A stretch of 64,000 nt of DNA from Prorocentrum cordatum (Eukaryota; Sar; Dinophyceae; Prorocentrales; Prorocentraceae): positions 225,001 through 289,000 of the forward strand of contig CAUYUJ010020727.1 in the NCBI GenBank assembly GCA_963575745.1, written 5' to 3'. The translations under genes were made by a program, and so were the position numbers. Shown piece after piece: positions 18,249 through 25,864 of this stretch; the stretch's first letter is position 1, and each line of letters begins with the position of its first letter. A model generated the notes under the pieces. That model saw nothing but the letters and a program-made list of their open reading frames with translations. It was not told the origin of the DNA and did not search any database.

Positions 18249-18574
18249 CCCAGACATGGAAGTACAAAGCTATCCCGCAATCCCTTGAGGCACATGGTAT
18301 TTGGATAATTGTGGAGGACGAAGGATCTCTGTCATGGGATTGTCATGTATACATGGAGGCGCGGATAAAGAGACAAGGTGGAGCTTCTTCTAACGTTGCG
18401 AAAAACGTCGCCAACAACAATCAGCAGGAGCGAAAGTGGGAAACCAGCTGTGCCACAATGGCGGCTGCTGGCACAATATTTGGCAACAGTCAGCAGGGAA
18501 ACCTTCCAGCTTGGATCCCAGAGAACGCCGAGGCTCAGCCTCCGGCTCGACATGCTCCTTTCTTTGAATACTGA
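18245..18574 (+). CDS. Small segment I
   Basis: Frame 2, 109 residues, starting ATG overlaps the stop of protein H (ATGACC). Contains ESWDCHVYMEAR-like mixed sequence and an Asn/Gln-rich stretch (VAKNVANNNQQERKWETSCA). Hairpin at 18532-18540 encodes EAQPPARH. It is followed by a frame-1 segment from 18586. Function unknown. Confidence 0.35.
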   Translation: MTQTWKYKAIPQSLEAHGIWIIVEDEGSLSWDCHVYMEARIKRQGGASSNVAKNVANNNQQERKWETSCATMAAAGTIFGNSQQGNLPAWIPENAEAQPPARHAPFFEY

Positions 18575-18585
18575 AGGCCTCTGGT

Positions 18586-20496
18586 CAAGATATTAATATC
18601 GTGGCTAGAACACTCGGCCACAAATGTGCACAGGCGAACCCCGCCTATTAACAAATGGTGGCCAAAATTGTGGGCGACTGGTTTTGATCAGTACGCTCGC
18701 CCCAGATCCTGCCCAGCACTACAGCATTTCACTGGCCTGATGAACCAGATGACTTGATCACACCTAGGATTGGCTGGGCACAATGGTTCAACAACCTGAG
18801 GGGAGCAAACCCCTTTGTTCCTACACTTGCCACAGTAGATGATGCCATACAGTTTGACACGTCATGGTTCGGCGTATTTCCTGAAGATATTGGAAACAAC
18901 GCCAACAACGACAACCCTCCTGCGAGGTTACCGGTCGCCTGGGAAAACAATTTTAGAGCGCGACCAACTCGCAGTTTTCACTCCGTTGCAAGACGGGTCG
19001 GTATGTGTCGGGACCATCGTCTTATAGTTCCCGTGCTGCGGCATGCCTCCGGCTCAGCCGCGAGGGCGCGGGAACAGGCACAAATGGATCTGGACCTCAA
19101 AGTAATCAGCGGGCCTAAGGCCGCGTCGATAACTGACGGACTCCTCACACTTGACGAACCTGAGGGACACGTGTACTTTCATCATGAGGACCGTCTGATT
19201 AAAATAAGATTGTTCGGGGACGAAGTTCGAGAGGTTGCCGCTCATTACATGCTTGAACACACGGGAATAAACCCTACTACACCCGGCAGGGTTACCCTGA
19301 CTGGAACGGCAGAGTATACGATTCCGGCGATCATCAAGAAAATAGTGGATGACAGTTGGTTAGTAACAACACAAAACATGGAATTGTGCTTTCGACCCAT
19401 AAGGATTTTCGCAATTATTCGTGATATAATCAGCTATTTCATATCGGAGGACCACTTTATTGGTTACCCGGGGCGAATCATTCGTCCCGAAATGATGAGC
19501 ACGGATGAAATTGAATCAAAGAAACGAACCGACGCATATGCCTCGGACTGCCGACTTCGCGCGGCTGTTGAGACAGACGACATCATAGAAACATGGGCCC
19601 ACAAGATGGGCAGGAAGATACAGAAAGACGTCCGTCGCCACGGTGCTATAATACAAGAAGCCATAACTTGGCTACAGGATAAGTATCCTGACCCCGGTAC
19701 CGATCTTCAGGACAAGGAAGATGGTCCTTTCCGCACTGCATGCGGACTATATGGTGTCGCTGCAGCAACTGCTGCCAGAAGCATATTGCAATTTATGAAC
19801 GGTAGGGATAATGATCCTGAGCACGACGGCGAAACCGCGATCGTGGGGCCACGTGTGCCTGCTGGACCAAAGGCAAGACCTTTGTCTCGCACGCCGTCTC
19901 TTCGACCTGGTATCTCGGATGCTCAGGCGTCTGAGGAGGCTACTGGTTTCCCGCGTTCTGTCGCCGGCTCAGCCGTGCCGACCAGAGAAGCTACCCCACG
20001 AGATCCCAGCGCGAAGGATCGGTCGGATTTGCGACGCGCGCGCGATGCAGCCATGGATGATGCCTCTGTCGCGGCCGCCGATGATGCCGCCGGCCTTTTG
20101 CTGCCCGCGGCGGCGGACGCCGCCGCAGGCGCTGCCTCGGATGCTGCCGGCAGCGCCGCAGGACACGGCTGCACGTGCGACCCTGACCAGTCCTACCCGA
20201 CCCACGTGAATGGAATCCTTGTTGGATATCACCTCCATCGGAACAGGATCACGTGGCTTAATGACGATGAATGGTGCAATTTGCCCTACTGGACCTGGCT
20301 GTCAAAGTGGGGGCATAATCATCGTTTCCCGCCGAGAGAGGCGGCGCAGGTTGGAAATAATGACAGAGAGAGAGGGCGGTCTCGCACGCCCCGTGGCATG
20401 GACGTACAGACGGGAGGATCGGCGACTTCAAACCCGCCGCTTCCGGCGCCGCCAAGGCGAGAGAGTTCGTGGAATCCGCGAGGGGACCTCAATTGA
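18586..20496 (+). CDS. Unrecognised element protein J, about 630 aa with two upstream stops
   Basis: The longest intact frame of the 3' part. The ATG at 18754 gives 580 residues, but frame 1 upstream also reads as protein (INIVARTLGHKCAQANPAY, TAA, MVAKIVGDWF, TGA, SVRSPQILPSTTAFHWPDEP). The true segment therefore starts near 18586 and contains two stops. Residues include DEPEGHVYFHHEDRLIKIRL and RIFAIIRDIISYFISEDHFI (globular). The C-terminal third is Ala/Asp low complexity, then GCTCDPDQSYPTHVNGILVG and a basic RS-like end (DRERGRSRTPRGM). Hairpins at 19051-19059 and 19966-19974. No family recognised; position suggests the last part of the polyprotein. Confidence 0.5.
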
Positions 20497-20822
20497 GCGC
20501 GGCCCGCGTGACTCCGTCCGCGGCATGCGCGCGCCAAACACTTTACCCGCGCGCTAAGCGTGCTGGGCGCGGACCTCTCTACTGGTCGGCTAAGCCGGTC
20601 CAGCGGAGAGAAGCTATTTATATCTATGGTGGGAGACGTCGGGCCTCTTCGGCCCTTGGCCCCCTGGCAGCCACCGTTGAGCCGTAAAAGCTTTTTCGGG
20701 TTGGCTCCGATGGTTGTGCAAATTTACGGGCCGGGGGTGCTGTGGCTGGGTGGGCTCTACGCGGCCCGCCGCGGGGGGAGTAAATATGCTCCTCTCCGCC
20801 TCATACCCAATTAGAACATAAC
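20497..20822. other. Presumed 3' untranslated end of the giant element, no gene
   Basis: No coding signal. It holds the last hairpin (20588-20596) followed by a short AT-rich stretch (gctatttatatctatgg at 20612-20628). It could contain the right LTR, but the left LTR is outside the window, so no LTR boundary or polypurine tract can be assigned. Confidence 0.3.
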
Positions 20823-21307
20823 TTAGATTGCATGCAATGAACTGTCCGCGTGAACTGAAGCTGCGTTTCTGCAGCTGTATAACTGCTCAAACCAGCCGAC
20901 CTCGGCTGGCAGGAGAGAAAAGGAGCGCGCTGGGGCGCGCGCGGGCGATTCGTCGTCGTCCGTCCTCGGCCTTCCTACTCCCTTCCTATTCTGGATAGAG
21001 TCGTTTAGCTTAACGGATATCTGTCTTATCAATGTCTCATCCTGCCTCCGCTCTCCCTGAGCAGAGTGAACATGCGATCTTAATTCCTTTGTCATCTCAC
21101 CCCGATTCTCAGAGAAAAGACTCCGCGCGCCTGCGTGTCCCCATAGTGCTCCAGCTGGCTGCTGGTATAGTCCATCTTCGCGTCGATCTGCTTGATGATG
21201 GGGGCGTACATAGGCTGGGTGTTCCCTTCGGCCTTCTGTGCCTCCCGCGCCCTCCTGGCCTCGTTGCCTCCACGCTCTCTGCCTTTCTGGCCTCCACGGC
21301 CCTCCAA
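20823..21307 (-). pseudogene. Antisense coiled-coil protein fragment in two frames
   Basis: Two minus-strand frames join at an ATGA overlap (21092-21095): MYAPIIKQIDAKMDYTSSQL then MTKELRSHVHSAQGERRQDE and LIRQISVKLNDSIQNR. Together they form a Gln/Lys/Glu-rich amphipathic helix with heptad-like spacing, as in LINE ORF1 proteins or coiled-coil scaffold proteins. The upstream part (GRERGGNEARRAREAQKAEG) is also helical. The start and the rest of the gene are not found. It may be a relic of another retroelement on the minus strand. Confidence 0.3.
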
Positions 21308-21309
21308 TC

Positions 21310-21700
21310 AGCGACCGCGTTCCACTACTTGCAAAGTGCCTCCTCGCAGACGTCCGACAAAAACCATACGTCGGCCTTTATGCAATATATCGTAAATCCC
21401 CGCGACGGAACCAGGCCATTTGCGAGTATTCTGGGTTTCTTCATATGCGTGGGGGTATACCCCCCCCGACGGGGGTCAACCTCGCCTCGTCGTCGCGCTG
21501 CGGCGGGGGTCGGAGCGCCTTCAACGCGCGGTGGCTGCCCGCGACGGGGGTCGATGTGGGGCTGTCGGCTGGGGTGACGCCCCCCCCCCCCCGCTTATTA
21601 CGAAACTCGGAGTAGTTATTGCGAAGGCCTTACGGCCGATGCCGCCGACCCTGAAGAGGGACGATGAACGACGACGACGACGACGGCGACGGCGACGACG
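21310..21700. other. G/C-homopolymer-rich intergenic stretch
   Basis: No convincing gene. Contains C/G runs (tatacccccccc at about 21457; a run of about 12 C at 21580) and short related GACGGGGGTC motifs at about 21468, 21540 and nearby. A GAC-rich trinucleotide stretch at 21660-21708 precedes the first CTTGGGCCGT array. Confidence 0.4.
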
Positions 21701-21709
21701 ATCGCGAGT

Positions 21710-22000
21710 CCTTGTTGGGGCCTTCCCGGGCCTTCTTGGGCTGTCCTGGGGGGCCTTTGGGCCGTCTTGGGGCCTTCCTGGGCCATCCTGGAGTGTACTT
21801 GGGCCGTTCTGGGGAGCTCTCGGAGGCAACTGGGGCCGACGTGGAGTGTATGAAGCCTGGAAGTCGAGCAGGCGAAAAAACATGGGCGATTTCGGGAACT
21901 CCTGGTAGCCTCTTGGAGTGGGGAGCTTGAAATGTGGGTTGGTTTTCCCCCTCTTCGGCCTCTCTTGGGGTGCTCCTGGGGCTCTCTTGGGCGTTCTCGG
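21710..22000 (+). repeat. CTTGGGCCGT-type degenerate array, copy 1
   Basis: Successive variants of a 9-18 base unit such as ggggccttcctgggcc and gccgtcttgggg. A more complex spacer interrupts at about 21850-21930 (around gcgaaaaaacatgggcgatt) and the array resumes as cctctcttggggtgctcctg. The minus strand is open and reads as Pro/Arg/Gln-rich repeats (APQERPKRGK; GPGRPQDGPKAPQDSPRRPG). Same architecture as copies 2-4. Confidence 0.55.
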
Positions 22001-22059
22001 TCGGAGAAGGGGGAGGGGGTGGGTCACGATTCGCAGGACGCTTCCAGGGACCCCGCGGG

Positions 22060-22380
22060 ATCTTCTCCTCCCTCTCACCCTGCCCGGGACCTCCCCTTTC
22101 TCGTGGGGAAGGGATTACAGGAACGGGGTCCCCTTCGAGTCGATTGCGCTGTTGTTCGATTCTCCTCTGGCTGGAGAGTTTGAGGAGGTGGACCGAGGGA
22201 AGAGGGGGGGTGGTTCTGGGAGGCTCATGCAGGTTTCAGGGTGGTGCGGGGGAAAAAACGACGAAGAGCGAGGGGGAAACAGAGAAGGAGGAGGATGAGG
22301 AGGAGGAGGAGGAGGCAGAGGAGGAAGAGGAGGAGGATCGAGGATCGGGGTTCGAGTCGATGTTTCATTTTTCATGATTT
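22060..22380 (+). repeat. Shared 3' flank of array copy 1 and purine tract
   Basis: At 22080-22170 is a GC-rich flank with ggggtccccttcgagtcgat, similar to ggcttcccttcgactccatt after copy 2 (22870-22900). It is followed by a (GGA)-rich tract at 22285-22340. No gene. Confidence 0.4.
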
Positions 22381-22399
22381 TTTTTGGGGGGGGGGCTCT

Positions 22400-22745
22400 C
22401 TGGAAGCCTCCGAGGATTTCTGGGGACGTCCTGGAGGCGTCTTGGGCCGTCTAGGGGCCCTCTTGGTCCGTTAGGGGACGCTTTTGGGCGCCTCTTGGGG
22501 GTGTCTCGGGGCGATTTTGGGGTGCCTCCTGGGCCGTCTTGGCGCGTTGGCAAACGTCAGAGGCAAGAGCGCTAGAATCCTGCAAAAACGTTTGGAAAAT
22601 CTACGAGTTTTGCCTCTTGGGGCTCTCGTGGGAAAGCTCCTGGATGCCTCTTGGGGCGTCTTGCAGGCTTCTTGGGCCGTCTGGAAGCCGTGAAGGCGTC
22701 TTGGACAGATCGTCAGGCGAGTCGGGGTTCTCGTGGACTGTCTGT
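22400..22745 (+). repeat. CTTGGGCCGT-type degenerate array, copy 2
   Basis: Variants of ggcgtcttgggccgtctagg run from a G10 run at about 22386 to 22745. The spacer at about 22560-22615 (caaaaacgtttggaaaatct) ends in ttttgcctcttggggctctc, as in copies 3 and 4. Followed by gtatctgacccccccccc and the flank shared with copy 1. Confidence 0.55.
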
Positions 22746-22910
22746 GGGGCACGTATCGGGCGTTCCGGGAATCCCCGGGAGAGCGTCGTATCTGACCCCC
22801 CCCCCGGGACTTCCCCCCAGGACCCCCCCCTACCCCCCCCCCCCCGGCGGGGGAGGGATCTCGAAGGGAAGGGGCTTCCCTTCGACTCCATTACGGCGTT
22901 CCTCAACGCC

Positions 22911-23023
22911 TGGGAAAGGAGGGGAAGATGACGACAGCCACGACGACAAACGAATGACGGGCTGAGGCGGTCCCTGGGAAAGGGGGGGAAGAGGACGACA
23001 GAGACGACGACAAACGAATGACG
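22911..23023 (+). repeat. Two 64-bp direct repeats
   Basis: The segments 22911-22959 and 22975-23023 both read gggaaaggngggga-ga(t/g)gacgaca and acgacgacaaacgaatgacgg, with about 90 percent identity over 49 bp at a spacing of 64 bp. They lie in the flank after array copy 2. No coding signal. Confidence 0.6.
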
Positions 23024-23179
23024 GAGATGACGACTCGAACGGACGAAGCCCCTCACACACGCCGACAGGGTCAGCGGATTTTGCGAATAGTGGAGCGCGC
23101 TCGTCTATCCAAGCCTTCTCCGTTTTCCTCGCAGTCTTCCTGGCCTCCCTGGCCTCCTCTGCCTCCTGGACCTCCCCAG

Positions 23180-23440
23180 CCCTCTGGGCCTCCTGTGCCG
23201 CTTCCGGCTCCTCCTCCTCCTGTTCTTCCTCCTCCTCCTCCTCCTCCTCCTCCTCCTTCTCCTCCTCCTCCTCCTCCTCCTCCTCCTCCTCCTCTCCTCC
23301 TCGTCCTCCTCCTCCTCCTCCTGCCCCCCCTCCTCCTCCTCCTCCTCCTGCCCCCCCTCCTCCTCCTCCTCCTCCTCTCCCTCCTCCTCCTCCTCCTCCT
23401 CCTCCTCCTCCTCCTCCTCCTCCTCCCGGACTCCTCCTCC
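23180..23440 (+). repeat. (TCC)n microsatellite
   Basis: Nearly pure CTC/TCC trinucleotide repeat, with a few CCCCCC interruptions. Open in several frames as poly-Pro, poly-Leu or poly-Ser on plus and poly-Glu/Gly/Arg on minus, which are repeat artefacts. It adjoins the 21-bp minisatellite. Confidence 0.9.
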
Positions 23441-23444
23441 ACCT

Positions 23445-23860
23445 CCTGCTCTTCTTGTCATCCTTGTAGCTCGGCTGGCGGTCCTCGTAGACCTGCTCGT
23501 TGCCCTCGTGCCTCTGCGCGTGGTCTTGCTTGCTCAGCCTGTGGTCCTCGTAGCTCTGCGCGTGGCTTGCCAAGCTCAGCTGGTGGCTCTTGAAGCTGGG
23601 CTGGTGGTCCTCTGTGCTCTGCCCCTCAAAATTCAGCTGGTGGGTCTTGAGGCTCTGCTCCTTGCCGTTGAAGCTCTGCTGGTGTCTCTCTAGGCACAGT
23701 TTGTGACTCTCGAAGTTTTTTTTCAGTTAAAGCTCAGCTGGTGACCTTCGAAGCTCAGGCATTGTCTCGTGAGACTCTGTTTCTTGCCGTCGAAGCTCTG
23801 TTCGTGGCCCTCGTAGTTCGGTCGAGTCCAGCCGCGGAGATGACGGGGGAATCCTTGGCG
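23445..23860 (-). repeat. 21-bp minisatellite encoding heptads (minus strand)
   Basis: About 18 degenerate units of 21 bp around a plus-strand consensus like gctggtggctcttgaagctc. The minus strand stays open across most of it and encodes a 7-residue repeat, for example SLKTHQL NFEGQST, PSFKSHQ LSLASHA QSYEDHR. One TAA (about 23728) interrupts. The encoded heptads are rich in His, Gln, Glu and Lys with an aromatic at one position. Another block of the same repeat lies at 24000-24200. This may be a fragment of a repetitive protein gene running right to left, with 23860-24000 as a non-repeat insert or intron. Confidence 0.5.
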
Positions 23861-23999
23861 ACGTAATTATCCAGTGGGGCGAGGTGCAGGGTGCCGCCGC
23901 GTGGGGGATACCTACCAAACTGATATTCTGTATTGGGCATATGCTTGGGTCTACCTCGGGTTGAGGCGCCCGTGGGGGCAGGGGAGGCGTAGGTCCTCG

Positions 24000-24200
24000 T
24001 ATTTCAAGACGTGGTCCTCGCAGATCCGCAGGTGGCCCTCGTGGCTCGGCTGGTGGGTCTGGCAGCTGTGCCCGTGGCCCTGCTGGTAGCTCCTGGGGGT
24101 CACTGGAGGTCTGCCTGTGGCCCTCGTAGCTCAGGGCAGCGGCCCTCGCAGCCCAGCTGGCGTCACTCGCAGCTCAGCTGGCGGCTCTCGTTGCCCTGCT
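24000..24200 (-). repeat. Second block of the 21-bp heptad minisatellite
   Basis: Same 21-bp periodicity (gtcctcgcagatccgcaggtg; gccctcgtggctcggctggtg). The minus strand reads PAELRVT PAGLRGP, then SCQTHQP SHEGHLR ICEDHVL KYEDLRL. It joins the antisense reading frame at 24131-24433 upstream on the minus strand. Confidence 0.5.
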
Positions 24201-24433
24201 TGTCCCTCTCGCAAGCGGTCGTCGACCACGCACTGGTGGTCGTACTGCTCGTACGGGTAGAGTTGGTGGTAGTCGCCGACGCCGTACAGGTTGCCGTACT
24301 GGTCGTACTGTCGATCGTACCTGTAGTCGCGCTCCAGGACCTCGACGACGATGTATTTGTACTCCGCCTTGCCGTGCTTGGTGTCGTACTGCCGTGTCCA
24401 GTGTTGTACTTGCGGTTGTACTCGTCGTCGCAC
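24131..24433 (-). CDS. Tyr/Asp/Gln-rich antisense ORF upstream of the heptads
   Basis: 100 residues, minus strand, with G/C at most third positions. It contains HGKAEYKYIVVEVLERDYRY and DQYGNLYGVGDYHQLYPYEQ, a Tyr-rich low-complexity stretch, then turns into the heptad repeat. Further upstream on the minus strand another frame reads SHLRYEDPLFGDPPARMPRI and MPRIKVEPALGMGCHVRHGR (about 24590-24460), suggesting a shifted or spliced N-terminal part. Not recognised. Confidence is limited because several frames are open here. Confidence 0.35.
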   Translation of the reverse strand: MRRRVQPQVQHWTRQYDTKHGKAEYKYIVVEVLERDYRYDRQYDQYGNLYGVGDYHQLYPYEQYDHQCVVDDRLREGQAGQREPPAELRVTPAGLRGPLP

Positions 24434-24747
24434 GTTGACGACCAGCGGTGGTAACGATCATGATGTCTTTGGGATTTGGCTGACGTCCATGTCTGACGTG
24501 GCATCCCATACCGAGAGCGGGTTCCACTTTGATTCTCGGCATTCTTGCTGGTGGGTCTCCGAAAAGGGGATCCTCGTAACGCAAGTGTGATCCACACGCA
24601 GATCCTGATGACCCGCCCGTACCTCTTGATAGCCAGTCCGAGGACCGTATGGCTACAGTGCTGCCGCCCGCCGGCCGCAGCGCGGCCAGCGGGCCGAGGC
24701 CGCCCCTCCACTGCACTCGGGAGATACGAGTTTCGCGCAAACGGCAT

Positions 24748-24850
24748 TCCTCCTCCTCCTCATCCTCCTTGTCCTCCTCCTCCTCCTCCTCCTCCTCCTC
24801 TTCGTCTTCTTTCCTTGTCCCCCTCCCCCTCCCTCTTCTCTCCCCCACCC
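24748..24850 (+). repeat. (TCC)n microsatellite
   Basis: Trinucleotide TCC/CTC repeat of about 55 bp (24748-24803), followed by a C/T-rich tract. No gene. Confidence 0.85.
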
Positions 24851-25640
24851 CTTCCGCACGCGCGTGCGCGGAATGGTTCAGATGGTTGACAACGTTAATG
24901 AGGAGGCTTTGAAGTCAGTTTTGAGGTTTGCTTTTCCATTCAGGAGGTTTCGGACCTTCCCGCGGGGTGGGTAGAAGCGATGGGGGTGTATTAAGAAAAA
25001 GAGAGGCAGAAAAAGGAAGGGGCGAGAGGGAACAGGAGAGATGGAAAGAGGGAGGGAGAAGGCGGAGCAGAGGAATGTAAGAGTGGAGTGGGGCAGGGCA
25101 GCGGGGGAGAGGAGCGGTGGGAGAGAGGGGTGGGAGGAACGGGAAGGGGGCCTACCCCTTTCTCCCCAGAGGGCGAGCGAGTTCATTTCCGGGTCGGAGT
25201 TCGAAACGCAGTGTTCTGGAAGCCCCGGACCATGTCTCCGGATGCACCCTCAGAACCTACCAGAACCTGGTTAAAGGAAGGCCGCCAGAGGGGGCGCAAA
25301 GCTGACCACGCTTTGCGCCTCGCGGCCGTGGCCGCAGGGGTGCCTTTCTCTATAGGGGGGGCTGCGCGAGGCCATGAAGAGAACCGAGCGCCGCACGGGT
25401 GCAGAGTCAGGTGACTCAGAAACCCGCAAAAACACTCCTTCCTCCTCCCTCCTCCTGCTTCTTTCCGGCTGGACGACTTCGGAGGTTGACAGAGGTAATC
25501 CTTGCCCAAGGTGCCCCCCCTGCCTCGCGCCAGTCGAAGATCCCTGGGCCCTCGAGAACGGGGGATTGAGGAGTCCTTCGGTGTCGAGGGCGCCCGCGCG
25601 AGGGTTTGTGCGTGCGTCTGTGAATGCTGTGCGTGTTCTG
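24851..25640. other. Purine-rich intergenic region, no gene seen
   Basis: Contains a G/A-rich stretch at 24990-25160 and moderately complex GC-rich sequence. Open frames on both strands have no domain or consistent codon bias. It leads into the (TCC)n tract where the LINE begins. Confidence 0.5.
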
Positions 25641-25648
25641 TGGCATCC

Positions 25649-25705
25649 TCCTCTCCTTCCTCCTCCTCCTCCTTCTCCCCCTCCTCCTCCTCCTCCTCCT
25701 CCTCC
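25649..25705 (+). repeat. (TCC)n tract directly upstream of the LINE
   Basis: cctcctcctccttctccccc then an uninterrupted TCC repeat up to the spliced-leader sequence. A similar (TCC)n stretch occurs just past the LINE at about 32692-32712. The two could be the halves of one target microsatellite, or target-site duplication within it. Confidence 0.8.
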
Positions 25706-25727
25706 TCCGTAGCCATTTTGGCTCAAG
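25706..25727 (+). other. Dinoflagellate spliced-leader (DinoSL) sequence in genomic DNA
   Basis: The 22 bases (T, then CCGTAGCCATTTTGGCTC, then AAG) equal the DinoSL consensus DCCGTAGCCATTTTGGCTCAAG at every position. In dinoflagellates this leader is trans-spliced onto nuclear mRNAs. Found in DNA at the 5' end of a retroelement, it marks reverse transcription of a mature trans-spliced mRNA. The next bases are ATGCCTAG. No second, older SL relic is seen behind it. The first base T is ambiguous with the flanking (TCC)n. Confidence 0.92.
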
Positions 25728-25864
25728 ATGCCTAGTTCCACAGTGGAACAAGTGGATACCGCTAGTCCGCGGCCAGTGCCAGGGCTCTTGAGCCCGACAG
25801 CTTTGTTCAACTCTCCGTGTGCCTCCTGCAGCCCGCAGGTGTGCTTCCTCAGTCTCTCTCGTCC

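Larger units (their letters stand above)
431..20611 (+). repeat. Dispersed GGCT(C/A)AGCC hairpin family inside coding frames
   Basis: Cores at 437, 978, 2290, 2876, 3547, 5885, 6621, 9045, 10707, 10737, 11338, 11467, 11880, 11919, 12452, 13143, 13508, 13625, 13663, 15079, 15454, 15802, 16284, 17659, 18532, 19051, 19966 and 20588 (each 9 bp; a few are variants). The core is a palindrome around one base. Flanks are different at each site yet complementary across the core, with small bulges. For example cccacggct / agccgttggg at 11467, ctccacactg / cagtgctggag around 2876, and ctggtcggct / agccggtccag at 20588. In protein they give PAQP/PAKP or GSA, usually in linkers. I noticed only one chance core (GGCTGAGCC near 37883) elsewhere in the window. 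Confidence 0.7.
1..20620 (+). mobile_element. Giant Ty1/copia-like LTR retroelement, left end outside window
   Basis: A continuous series of plus-strand reading frames runs from base 1 to about 20.5 kb. The order gag, aspartic protease, integrase, RVT_2 reverse transcriptase, RNase H is diagnostic of Ty1/copia. Reading frames then continue for 11 kb past RNase H. Similar codon use and the same dispersed GGCTcAGCC hairpins occur in the canonical domains and in the unknown 3' part, which argues for one unit. No LTR pair can be checked because the left end is missing, so the right boundary near 20.6 kb is inferred from the last hairpin and the last open frame. At least ten frameshifts and ten in-frame stops break the frames. 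A nested second element in the 3' half cannot be excluded. Confidence 0.6.

Noticed and set aside
23445-24200. CRISPR-like regular repeats
   Set aside because: Units are 21 bp, contiguous and degenerate without spacers; the genome is eukaryotic. The same applies to the 10-bp and 90-bp arrays.
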